Positions 37,706-45,731 of a stretch of 64,000 nt of DNA are shown here, one piece after another. The stretch covers positions 1,302,001 to 1,366,000 of the forward strand of contig NZ_CP084712.1 in assembly GCF_023822045.1 (NCBI RefSeq), given 5' to 3'. Position 1 is the first letter of the stretch, and each line of letters starts with the position of its first letter. The DNA comes from Sphingopyxis sp. USTB-05 (GTDB lineage: Bacteria > Pseudomonadota > Alphaproteobacteria > Sphingomonadales > Sphingomonadaceae). The notes beneath the pieces were generated by a model, which did no database searches, had not been told where the DNA came from, and worked only from the letters and a program-made list of their open reading frames with translations. Made by a program: the position numbers and the translations under genes.

Positions 37706-38943
37706 CCGACACGATGTTTGCCGCCGATGTATCGGCGCTCGACGCGGCCGATCCGCTTGCGCCGTTCCGTGAGCGCTTCCATTTGCGCGAAGGGTTGATC
37801 TATCTCGACGGCAATTCGCTGGGTGCATTGCCCAAGGCGACGGGCGACCGGCTGGCCGAGGTTGTCGGCAGCGAATGGGGCGAGGGGCTGATCACCTCTT
37901 GGCTCGGGGCCGAATGGTCGACAGCGCCGCGGCGCATCGGGGACAAGATCGGGCGACTGATCGGCGCGAAGCCGGGTGAGATCGTCGCGACCGATTCGAC
38001 TTCGGTGAATATCTTCAAGGCATTGACGGCCGCTCTTTCGTTGCGGCGTGAGCGGACGGTGATCCTGTCCGAAGCCACGAACTTCCCGACCGACGTCTAT
38101 ATGATGCAGGGCATCGAGGCCTTTTCGGGCGGGCGCGTGAAGGCGGTGACCGTCGCGCCCGACGATATCGTCGAGGCGCTGAACGCGGATGTCGCGGTGC
38201 TGCTGCTCACGCAGGTCCACTATAAGTCGGGGCGCGTGCGCGACATGGCGGCGATCACGCGCGCTGCGCATGATGCGGGCGCGCTCGTCGTCTGGGATTT
38301 GAGCCACAGCGCGGGCGCGATCCCGGTCGACCTCAATGGCGCGAATGCGGATTTCGCGATCGGGTGCGGATATAAGTTTTTGAACGGCGGCCCCGGTGCG
38401 CCCGCCTATCTGTTCGCGGCGGCGCGGCACCATGCCGCCACCCCGGTGCTCTCAGGCTGGTTCGGCCACGCGCGGCCGTTCGCTTTCGAGGAGGATTATG
38501 ACCCCGCCGCCGGGATCGAACGCTTTCAGTGCGGTACGCCGCCGGTGCTCGGGCTGTCGGCGTTGGAAGTCGGCGTCGACCTGATACTCGAAGCCGATAT
38601 GGCTGAAATCCGCCGCAAGTCGCTCGCGCTGGGCGATCTTTTCATCGAGCGGATGCAGCCGCTTTGCGACGCCTATGGCTTTGAACTGGTCAGCACGCAG
38701 GGGCATGCGGAGCGCGGCAGCCAGGTCGCTTATGCGCATCCGCAGGGGTACCAGATCGTGCAGGCGCTCAAGGAGTATGACGTGATCGCCGACTTCCGCG
38801 CGCCCGATATCCTGCGTTTCGGTTTGACGCCGCTTTACCTGCGGTATCAGGACATTGTCGAAACCGTCCGGCGGCTCGAAAAGGTCTGTGCGACGCGGGC
38901 GTGGGACAAGCCGCAATATCATCAGCGGGCGGCGGTCACATGA
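37702..38943 (+). CDS. kynU: Kynureninase
   Basis: PLP enzyme splitting kynurenine into anthranilate and alanine. The 413 residues show YLDGNSLGALPKAT near residue 34, the WDLSHSAGAIPVDLN active-site block (about 198-212) and the PLP lysine in GCGYKFLNGGPGAPAYLF (about residue 227). Length and motifs are normal. It ends the classical kynurenine part of the operon; no anthranilate dioxygenase or CoA ligase follows, but a gentisate-type cleavage set does. Confidence 0.97.
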   Translation: MTDTMFAADVSALDAADPLAPFRERFHLREGLIYLDGNSLGALPKATGDRLAEVVGSEWGEGLITSWLGAEWSTAPRRIGDKIGRLIGAKPGEIVATDSTSVNIFKALTAALSLRRERTVILSEATNFPTDVYMMQGIEAFSGGRVKAVTVAPDDIVEALNADVAVLLLTQVHYKSGRVRDMAAITRAAHDAGALVVWDLSHSAGAIPVDLNGANADFAIGCGYKFLNGGPGAPAYLFAAARHHAATPVLSGWFGHARPFAFEEDYDPAAGIERFQCGTPPVLGLSALEVGVDLILEADMAEIRRKSLALGDLFIERMQPLCDAYGFELVSTQGHAERGSQVAYAHPQGYQIVQALKEYDVIADFRAPDILRFGLTPLYLRYQDIVETVRRLEKVCATRAWDKPQYHQRAAVT

Positions 38944-39953
38944 GCGACGTGTCGGCACCTTTCCTGCCCAAATCGCGGGTGGCCGCGGTGCAGGCCGCGC
39001 CGGTCTTCCTCGACACCGCGCGCACGGTCGACAAGGCGTGCGCGCTGATTGCCGAGGCGGCGGGGAATGGCGCGCAGCTTGTGGCGTTCCCTGAGGTGTT
39101 CGTGTCGGCCTATCCCTATTGGAACTGGCTGATGACGCCGATCGAGGGCGCCGAATGGCATGAGCGCTTGTATCGCGCTTCGGTGCTTGTCGAGGGCCCC
39201 GAGGTCGCCGCGCTGTGCGCTGCGGCGCGCGATCATGGCTGCACCGTCGTTATCGGGATCAACGAGCGCGATCCGGTGAGCGTCGGGACGCTCTATAACA
39301 CCAACCTCATCATCGGCGCCGACGGCAGCCTGCTGGGGCGCCACCGCAAGCTGGTGCCGACCTGGGCGGAGAAGCTGACCTGGGCGGGCGGCGACGGCAG
39401 CTCGATCCGCGTCTATGACACGCCGGTCGGGCCGCTCGGGACGCTGGCGTGCGGCGAGAACACCAACACGCTCGCGCGCTTTGCGCTGCTCTCGCAGGGC
39501 GAGCTGGTGCATGTTGCCAATTATATCGCGCTGCCCGTCGCGCCCGCGTCATACAATATGGCCGAGGCGATCAAGATCCGCGCGACCGCGCACAGTTTTG
39601 AGGGCAAGGTTTTCACGATCGTCGCTTGTTCGGCGGTGAGCGCCGAAATCATCGACGCGATGAGCGCCGACCGGCCGCAGAACCGTGACCTGCTATCGCG
39701 GCCGAACAGCGCCTTTTCGGGCATCATCGACCCTCACGGCAATCTGGTCGGCGAGGCACTGATCGATGACGAGGGCATTGTTTATGCCGATATCGATCTT
39801 GGCGAGTGCATCCGGCCCAAGCTGATGCACGACATCATCGGCGGCTATAACCGCTTCGACATCTTCAACCTGACGGTCGACCGGACCCCGCGCGCGTCGG
39901 CCCTGTTCGTCGACGAGCCGCGGCCCGTCGATCCCGACGAGGAGACGTCATGA
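38940..39953 (+). CDS. Nitrilase-superfamily hydrolase, true-nitrilase branch
   Basis: A 337-residue carbon-nitrogen hydrolase. The Glu-Lys-Cys triad is in AFPEVFVSAYPYW (about residues 47-53), GRHRKLVPTWAEKLTWAGGD (about 130-149) and LACGENTNTLARF (Cys about 165). The KLxPTxxEKLxWxxGDG and CGEN patterns match true nitrilases (nitrile to acid plus ammonia) better than omega-amidases. It overlaps kynU and the cupin gene by four bases each. In this operon it might remove nitrogen from a ring-cleavage product or process a tryptophan-derived nitrile such as indoleacetonitrile; the substrate is open. Confidence 0.88.
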   Translation: MSDVSAPFLPKSRVAAVQAAPVFLDTARTVDKACALIAEAAGNGAQLVAFPEVFVSAYPYWNWLMTPIEGAEWHERLYRASVLVEGPEVAALCAAARDHGCTVVIGINERDPVSVGTLYNTNLIIGADGSLLGRHRKLVPTWAEKLTWAGGDGSSIRVYDTPVGPLGTLACGENTNTLARFALLSQGELVHVANYIALPVAPASYNMAEAIKIRATAHSFEGKVFTIVACSAVSAEIIDAMSADRPQNRDLLSRPNSAFSGIIDPHGNLVGEALIDDEGIVYADIDLGECIRPKLMHDIIGGYNRFDIFNLTVDRTPRASALFVDEPRPVDPDEETS

Positions 39954-41086
39954 TGACAGGAAACAGCACGATCATCGACCCGCGCGACGATGTTCTTGGG
40001 CGAGCACGCGTCACCGACACGCCCGAACTAGAAGCTTTTTATCAGGAGCTTGCGGGACGTAATGCAGGCGCCTTCTGGAAGCGTGCCAATGCGATCGAGC
40101 CGTGGGAGCCCGAGACGCGCTATCGCCCGACGCTGTGGCGCTATGCCGAGATGCGCGACATGTGCCTGCGCGCGCTCGACTTGGTGAAACCCGAGGAGGC
40201 CGGGCGCCGCGTCGTGACCCTGCTCAACGACAGCGATGCAGGGCGCGAGAATGTTGCGGTGTGCGGCTGGCTGTTCAGCGGGATGCAGGCGATGCGGCCC
40301 GGCGAAATCACGCCCGCGCACCGCCATACCGCGTCGGCGCATCGCTTCATCATGGAGGGGAAGGGCGCCTATACCGTCGTCGATGGGCACCACATCACCT
40401 TGGGCGCCAACGACTATGTGCTGACCCCGAACGGTGCCTGGCACGACCATGGCGTCGTTTCCGACGGCGAGGTGTCGATCTGGCAGGACGGGCTCGACAT
40501 CCCGCTGATGAACAGCCTCGAGACCAATTTCTACGCGGTCTATGACCAGCCTGCACAGACCGCCGCCTTTCCCGCCGACGACCTGCCGCTGAGCTATGGT
40601 GGCGCAGGGCTGCGGCCCGAAGGCCTGCCGGCGTGGGAGAAGCCCTATTCGCCGGTGATGGTCTATCGCTGGGAAGCGACGCGCGACGCGCTGTGGAATC
40701 TCGCGAAAGTGTCCGACGGTACGCCGTTCGACGGGCATATGGTGCGTTACTCGAACCCGCTGACCGGCGGCTGGGCGCTCCAGACGATGGGCGCGCATAT
40801 GCAGATGCTGAAGCCCGGGTTCCGCGGCAAGGCGCACCGCCACACGGGGAATGTTGTCTATAATGTCGCGGGCGGACGCGGCTATTCGATCATCGGCGGC
40901 GAGCGCTTCGACTGGGGCACGCACGACATTTTCTGCGTGCCCGCGTGGGTTTGGCACGAACATGTCAATCTCGACGCGTCGGAGGAGGCCTTCCTTTTCT
41001 CGTTCAACGATTTCCCCGTGATGGAGGCGCTCGGCGTCCGGATCGACGAACCCTATTCCGAAAATGGCGGTCACCAGTCCGCCTGA
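39950..41086 (+). CDS. Gentisate 1,2-dioxygenase-like double-cupin ring-cleavage enzyme
   Basis: A 378-residue bicupin of the gentisate / salicylate / 1-hydroxy-2-naphthoate dioxygenase family. The first cupin has the iron-binding HRHTASAHRFIMEGKGAYT (about residues 123-141) and a second His in LTPNGAWHDHG (about 162-172). The C-terminal cupin repeats the pattern with GKAHRHTGNVVYNV and CVPAWVWHEHVNLDA. These enzymes cut an aromatic ring between the carboxyl-bearing carbon and a neighbouring OH- or NH2-bearing carbon. Placed after kynureninase, a likely ring is 5-hydroxyanthranilate (the 2-amino analogue of gentisate); gentisate itself is the alternative. Confidence 0.88.
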   Translation: MMTGNSTIIDPRDDVLGRARVTDTPELEAFYQELAGRNAGAFWKRANAIEPWEPETRYRPTLWRYAEMRDMCLRALDLVKPEEAGRRVVTLLNDSDAGRENVAVCGWLFSGMQAMRPGEITPAHRHTASAHRFIMEGKGAYTVVDGHHITLGANDYVLTPNGAWHDHGVVSDGEVSIWQDGLDIPLMNSLETNFYAVYDQPAQTAAFPADDLPLSYGGAGLRPEGLPAWEKPYSPVMVYRWEATRDALWNLAKVSDGTPFDGHMVRYSNPLTGGWALQTMGAHMQMLKPGFRGKAHRHTGNVVYNVAGGRGYSIIGGERFDWGTHDIFCVPAWVWHEHVNLDASEEAFLFSFNDFPVMEALGVRIDEPYSENGGHQSA

Positions 41087-41102
41087 ACAGACAGGATTAT
41101 CT

Positions 41103-42011
41103 ATGCGCTTCGTGACTTATCGCACGGTCGAGACCGAACCGCGGCTCGGCCTTCTCCACGACGGGACGGTGATCGACGTCGAATATTTCGGCGATGCGAT
41201 CGGCAATGATCTGCCTTCGACGATGCTCGATTTCATCGACCTGGGCCCGATCGCGCTTCGCTTCCTGAAGGAAGCGGTAGCAGCGGCGACCACCGCCGAC
41301 CTGATCGGCACCTCGCTGCCTGTGGGCAATGTCAGCTTGCTCGCGCCGATCCCGCGCCCGCGCAAAAATATCTTTGGAATCGGTCTCAACTATACCGAGC
41401 ATATCGCTGAATCGGCGCGCTCGCTCGATACGTCTAACGATCTGCCGCAGCAGCCGGTGATCTTCTCCAAGCCGCCTACCGCCGTCGTCGCGTGGAACGA
41501 CCCGATCCGTCACAATGCGAAGGTGACGCAGCAGCTTGACTGGGAAACCGAACTGGCGGTGGTCATCGGCAGCACCGCGCGCCGCGTCGCCGAGGGTGAC
41601 GCGCTGAACCATGTGTTCGGCTATACCGTGATCAACGACGTGTCGGCGCGCGATTGCCGCCGCGCGGGGCAGTGGATCGTGTCGAAGGGGCAGGATAGCT
41701 TCGCCCCCATGGGGCCGTGCATCGTGACACCCGACGAAATCGGCGATCCGCACAACCTCAACATCCTGACGCATGTGAATGGCGTCGAAAAGCAGAACAG
41801 CAACACGCGCTTCATGCTGTTCAACGTGCCCCAACTGATCGCCGACATTTCGAGCGTGATGACGCTTGAGCCGGGCGATATCATTGCGACGGGCACTCCG
41901 GCGGGCGTTGGTGCGGGGCGTGAGCCGCAAGAGTTCATGTGGCCGGGCGATGTCGTCGAATGCACCGTCGAGGGCATCGGCACCCTGCGCAACCCGATCA
42001 TCGCGGTCTGA
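41103..42011 (+). CDS. Fumarylacetoacetate hydrolase family protein (maleyl-/fumarylpyruvate hydrolase-like)
   Basis: A 302-residue FAH-fold hydrolase. AGGA precedes the ATG at 41103. It has the FAHD-type signatures IFGIGLNYTEHIAES (about residue 97), the metal-binding DWETELAVVIG (about 146-156), GYTVINDVSARD, and ATGTPAGVGAGREPQ near residue 260. Members of this group cleave maleylpyruvate or fumarylpyruvate to pyruvate plus the C4 acid. Following a gentisate-type dioxygenase and preceding a maleate isomerase, direct hydrolysis of a maleyl-type product fits best. Confidence 0.9.
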   Translation: MRFVTYRTVETEPRLGLLHDGTVIDVEYFGDAIGNDLPSTMLDFIDLGPIALRFLKEAVAAATTADLIGTSLPVGNVSLLAPIPRPRKNIFGIGLNYTEHIAESARSLDTSNDLPQQPVIFSKPPTAVVAWNDPIRHNAKVTQQLDWETELAVVIGSTARRVAEGDALNHVFGYTVINDVSARDCRRAGQWIVSKGQDSFAPMGPCIVTPDEIGDPHNLNILTHVNGVEKQNSNTRFMLFNVPQLIADISSVMTLEPGDIIATGTPAGVGAGREPQEFMWPGDVVECTVEGIGTLRNPIIAV

Positions 42012-42021
42012 GGCGCGCGAT

Positions 42022-42774
42022 ATGACACGACCCATCCGCATCGGGCAGATCGTGCCCAGTTCGAACGTCACGATGGAAACCGAGATTCCAGCGCTGCTCC
42101 GCGCCCGCGAAACCATCGCGACCGAACGCTTCACGTTCCACTCGTCGCGCATGCGGATGAAAAAGGTAACGAAGGAAGAACTTGCGGCGATGGACGCCGA
42201 TTCCGATCGCTGCGCGCTCGAACTGTCCGACGCCGCGGTCGACGTGCTCGGCTATGCCTGCCTGGTCGCGATCATGAGCATGGGAAAGGGGTATCATCGC
42301 GTATCGGAAGCGCGGCTGCACCAACGCACGGTCGATAATGGCCGCGCCGCGCCCGTCGTCACCAGCGCCGGCGCATTGATCGAGGGGCTGGCGGCACTGA
42401 AGGCGAAGCGCATCGCGCTCGTCGCGCCCTATATGAAGCCGCTGACGCAAATGGTCATTTCCTACATTCAGGATGAGGGTGTCGAGGTAAGCGACTGGCT
42501 TGCGCTGGAAATTCCTGACAATCTGGAAGTCGCGGCGCAGGATCCGGCCAACCTGCTCGATCATTACAAAAGGCTGGACCTGACCGGTATCGACGCGCTG
42601 GTGCTGTCGGCGTGCGTCCAAATGCCCTCGCTGCCGTCGGTGCAGAAGATCGAGGATGCAATCGGCTTGCCCGTCGTCTCCGCGGCGATCTGCACCGCGC
42701 ACCAGATGCTCACACGGCTGGGGCTGTCGACACAGGTTCCGGGCGCCGGGGCGCTGCTGTCCGGCCGCTATTGA
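42022..42774 (+). CDS. Maleate cis-trans isomerase (Asp/Glu racemase superfamily)
   Basis: A 250-residue cofactor-free isomerase that converts maleate to fumarate. The opening IGQIVPSSNVTMETEIP is characteristic of maleate isomerases; the two catalytic cysteines lie in GYACLVAIMSMGKGYH (about residue 76) and VLSACVQMPSLP (about residue 195). Arylmalonate decarboxylase is the main alternative in this fold but has a single catalytic Cys. It would deliver the C4 end of the ring to the TCA cycle. The last gene of the operon; its 3' end overlaps the convergent symporter gene by seven bases. Confidence 0.9.
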   Translation: MTRPIRIGQIVPSSNVTMETEIPALLRARETIATERFTFHSSRMRMKKVTKEELAAMDADSDRCALELSDAAVDVLGYACLVAIMSMGKGYHRVSEARLHQRTVDNGRAAPVVTSAGALIEGLAALKAKRIALVAPYMKPLTQMVISYIQDEGVEVSDWLALEIPDNLEVAAQDPANLLDHYKRLDLTGIDALVLSACVQMPSLPSVQKIEDAIGLPVVSAAICTAHQMLTRLGLSTQVPGAGALLSGRY

Positions 42775-44024
42775 TCCGCCGCGACGGGCGGCGCAATGGT
42801 TGCCGCGGCGGCGACATCATGCGTCACATTGGCGACCGTGCGGAACATGTCGGGGATGACGTCGATCGCGAGCAAAATCGGTAGCAGTTCGATCGGCGCG
42901 CCAATTGCGATGGCAGTCGGTGCGACCGACGCATAGAAGCTGATCTGGCCCGGCATGCCGAGGATCGCCAGCGACGACAGCACAGCGAGCGGCAAGGCGA
43001 CCGCGAGTTGCAGCGGCGAGACTTCGACGCCCGCCATCCACGCGAGCGCCAGCGCCATCATCACCGTGTTCGACGGAGCCGTAATCTTGAACGTCGCGAC
43101 CGCCATCGGCAGGATCGCCGCGGCGTTGCGCTCCTCGATGCCGACGCGATCGGCGCTGACCATCATCGCGGGCAGTGTCGCGATCGAGGATTGGGTGCTC
43201 GCGGCAATCGCCTGCGCCGGGGCCATGGCGCGCGCAAAGCGGCCGAGTGGAATGCCTCCGGCGAAGCGGGCGATAGCATAGCCGAGGACGATCAGCACCA
43301 GCGTCACCGATATCGAGATGGCGAGATATTGGGCGAGGATCGCGAGCACCGCGGTGCCGACGGTCGCGCCGATCGCCAGTGCGAGCGCGAAGATGCCGAT
43401 GGGCGCGACGCGGAGCACCCAGCCGACGACGACGATCATCGCATCGGCAAGACCGCGGAGCGGCTGGATGACCGCCTCGGCGCGGTCGCGGTCGATCTTG
43501 CCGACCGCAAGGCCCAGCACGAGCGCGAAAATGACGAGCGGCAGGACCGCGCCTTCGGCCGCCGACGCCACGACATTGGTCGGGATCATTGCGCGTACCG
43601 TCTCGGCCGCTCCGGGAACCGCTGGCGCGGGCGGCGCCGGGAAGAGGGTGCGAAGCGCGGCGATATCGGCGGGTGCGATCGCGACGGCGCCGAGCAGCGG
43701 CGGGACCATCAGGGCGCCGATGACCGCCGAGACGATCAGCAGGCCGATCAGCACCAGCGGCAGGCGGCGCCCGAGCCGTGCGGCTTTATGATGGTCGCCC
43801 ATGCCAAGGCTGGCGACGCCGGTCGCGACGAGCGCGAAGATCAGCGGGACGATCGTCATGCGCAGCCCGTCGAGCCAGATGCCGCCGACCAGTTGCGCCG
43901 CCTCTACCACCGGCGAAGATGTCGCAACGAAGGTGCCGATCGTGAAACCCGCGACGAGCGCGACGATCATCCAGCCCGATCCGGGCATGCGCGTGGCCCA
44001 GGCCCGCGCGCGCGAAATTACCAT
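42768..44024 (-). CDS. Dicarboxylate/amino acid:cation symporter (DAACS family)
   Basis: A 418-residue membrane transporter of the glutamate/C4-dicarboxylate carrier family (GltP/DctA type). The serine-rich re-entrant loop AIAASTQSSIATLPAMM (about residues 270-286) and the NTVMMALALAWMAG segment are typical. The start at 44024 has GGGGGAT before it. The frame extends to 44210 without a credible start. Convergent with the tryptophan/maleate operon, it may import an aromatic amino acid or a C4 acid. Confidence 0.88.
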   Translation of the reverse strand: MVISRARAWATRMPGSGWMIVALVAGFTIGTFVATSSPVVEAAQLVGGIWLDGLRMTIVPLIFALVATGVASLGMGDHHKAARLGRRLPLVLIGLLIVSAVIGALMVPPLLGAVAIAPADIAALRTLFPAPPAPAVPGAAETVRAMIPTNVVASAAEGAVLPLVIFALVLGLAVGKIDRDRAEAVIQPLRGLADAMIVVVGWVLRVAPIGIFALALAIGATVGTAVLAILAQYLAISISVTLVLIVLGYAIARFAGGIPLGRFARAMAPAQAIAASTQSSIATLPAMMVSADRVGIEERNAAAILPMAVATFKITAPSNTVMMALALAWMAGVEVSPLQLAVALPLAVLSSLAILGMPGQISFYASVAPTAIAIGAPIELLPILLAIDVIPDMFRTVANVTHDVAAAATIAPPVAADQ

Positions 44025-44103
44025 GAGTCGAAATCCCCCTGACCCCAGCATGCCGATGCATGCTGGGGCGGTCAAAGCCTTTGCTGTGTTCGGTAGCCGA
44101 GCG

Positions 44104-44874
44104 TCAGTGCGCCTGCGGCACGCCCAGTTCGGCGAGCAAAGTATCGCGCAGCGCATCGAACTCGTCGCCGCCCGCGCGGCGCGGATGCGGCAGGCGGACG
44201 CGCGTGTCAAAGCCGATCTGCCCTTCCTTTAGCACGAGGATGCGGTCGGCGAGCAGGATGGCTTCCTCGACATCGTGCGTGACGAGCAGCGTCGCGGGGC
44301 CGTGCGCCTGACATAGTTCGCCAATCAGCCGCTGCATCTTGAGCCGCGTCAGCGCATCGAGCGCCGCAAAGGGCTCGTCGAGCAGCAGCAGACGCGGTTC
44401 GCGCACCAGGGCCCGCGCCAGCGCGGCACGCTGCGCCTCGCCGCCCGACAGCGTCGCGGGCCAGGCATCGGTGCGATGGTCGAGCCCGACCTCGGCGAGC
44501 GCGGATTCGGCGCGTTCGCGCGACGCGTCGTTGCCCGACAGGCCGATCACGACATTCCTCCACACGCTCTTCGACTGGACGAGGCGCGGTTCCTGGAACA
44601 CGACGGTGCGCGCCTCGGGAACCCAGGCTTCGCCGCCGTCGGGGGCATCGAGCCCGGCGAGAATGCGCAGCAAGGTCGTCTTGCCGCTGCCCGATGCACC
44701 GAGCAGCGCGACGAATTCGCCGCTGTGGATCGTCAGGTTCAGGCTATCTAGGACGTTGGCACCGGTGAAATTGCGGCTGACGTCGCTGACCTCGACCGCA
44801 ACCGGGCGGTGCGAAAAGTCGGGAGCGGCGACACGCTCGGCGGCGGCGAAATCGATCGAGAGAACGGCGGACAT
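44104..44874 (-). CDS. ssuB: ABC transporter ATP-binding protein, sulfonate/nitrate/taurine type
   Basis: A 256-residue ATPase with Walker A GASGSGKTT (about residues 54-62), ABC signature LSGGEAQRAALARAL (about 143-157), Walker B LLLLDEPFAALD and switch His in VTHDVEEA. The start at 44874 follows AGGAGA. It energises the permease encoded 11 bases upstream (44886-45731). With the lipoprotein and TauD-type dioxygenase it forms a sulfur-scavenging operon; the SsuB versus TauB name is by similarity only. Confidence 0.9.
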   Translation of the reverse strand: MSAVLSIDFAAAERVAAPDFSHRPVAVEVSDVSRNFTGANVLDSLNLTIHSGEFVALLGASGSGKTTLLRILAGLDAPDGGEAWVPEARTVVFQEPRLVQSKSVWRNVVIGLSGNDASRERAESALAEVGLDHRTDAWPATLSGGEAQRAALARALVREPRLLLLDEPFAALDALTRLKMQRLIGELCQAHGPATLLVTHDVEEAILLADRILVLKEGQIGFDTRVRLPHPRRAGGDEFDALRDTLLAELGVPQAH

Positions 44875-44885
44875 CGATAAGTCTC

Positions 44886-45731
44886 CTATCGGATTGCGAC
44901 ACCCGCGCGCCACGGCATGAACAGCCGTTCGAGCGAGCGGACGATCAGGTCGGCGCTGAGGCCGAGCACTGCGTAGATGGCGATGCAGATCAGGATGACG
45001 TCGACCTGCTGGTACATTTGCGCACTGTTGAGCAGGTAGCCGAGGCCGGCCGAGGCATTGATCTGTTCGGCGGCGATCAGAACGAGCACCGAGACCCCGA
45101 GCGCAAAGCGCAGCCCGGTGAAAATCTGCGGCAGCGCGAGCGGCAGCACGACTTCGAAGATCAGGCGGCCGCCCCCGAGACCGAAGCTGCGCATCGCCTC
45201 GATCACCTTGCGGTCGACGTTGCGCACTCCGGCATAGGTGTTGAGATACATCGGGAACATCGTCGCGAGCGCGATGAGGAGCAGCTTGGGCGCCTCGCCG
45301 ATCCCGAACCAGACGATGAACAGCGGGACGAGCGCGAGAAAGGGGATGGTGCGTAGCATCTGGAGCAGCGCGTCGAACAGTTCCTCGCCGAGCTTCGACA
45401 GGCCGGCGATCGTCCCGAGGATGAGCCCGAAGATGATGCCGACCGCGCCGCCGACGAGCGCGCGGGTGAGCGACGTCGCAATCTGTGAGGCAAGCGCTTG
45501 TTCGGTCCACAATTGCTGCCACCCCGCCACGAGCCCGGCGGGTGAGGGGAGGATCGACGGATCGATCCACCCTGCGCTGGTCGAGACTGCCCACAGCGCG
45601 ACGATGATTAGCGGGCCCGTTGCGCGGCGCGCGAAGGAGAAGCGTTCCGAGCGGGTTCCGGCCTTGCGGACAACCGGCTGTACCAGCCTGCCGGGATCGC
45701 CGGCGAGGGCGATGGGCGTGGGCGCGTTCAC
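44886..45731 (-). CDS. ssuC: ABC transporter permease, sulfonate/taurine type
   Basis: A 281-residue six-helix permease starting with GTG that overlaps the stop of the binding-protein gene (GTGA). The EAA loop reads EAMRSFGLGGGRLIFEVVLP (about residues 182-201), typical of the SsuC/TauC/NrtB group, followed by GLRFALGVSVLVLIAAEQ. Single membrane-spanning domain type; it should form a homodimer with two copies of the ATPase. Confidence 0.92.
   Translation of the reverse strand: MNAPTPIALAGDPGRLVQPVVRKAGTRSERFSFARRATGPLIIVALWAVSTSAGWIDPSILPSPAGLVAGWQQLWTEQALASQIATSLTRALVGGAVGIIFGLILGTIAGLSKLGEELFDALLQMLRTIPFLALVPLFIVWFGIGEAPKLLLIALATMFPMYLNTYAGVRNVDRKVIEAMRSFGLGGGRLIFEVVLPLALPQIFTGLRFALGVSVLVLIAAEQINASAGLGYLLNSAQMYQQVDVILICIAIYAVLGLSADLIVRSLERLFMPWRAGVAIR

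Noticed and set aside
35305..42774. Reading the operon as the classical homogentisate pathway because of the hydroxylase and FAH protein
   Set aside because: No homogentisate dioxygenase, HPP dioxygenase or maleylacetoacetate isomerase is present. The dioxygenase is a gentisate-type bicupin and the isomerase acts on maleate.
44104..45594. 496-residue minus frame read as one long protein
   Set aside because: Only the last 256 residues form the ABC ATPase; the part upstream of 44874 is an out-of-frame shadow of the permease gene.
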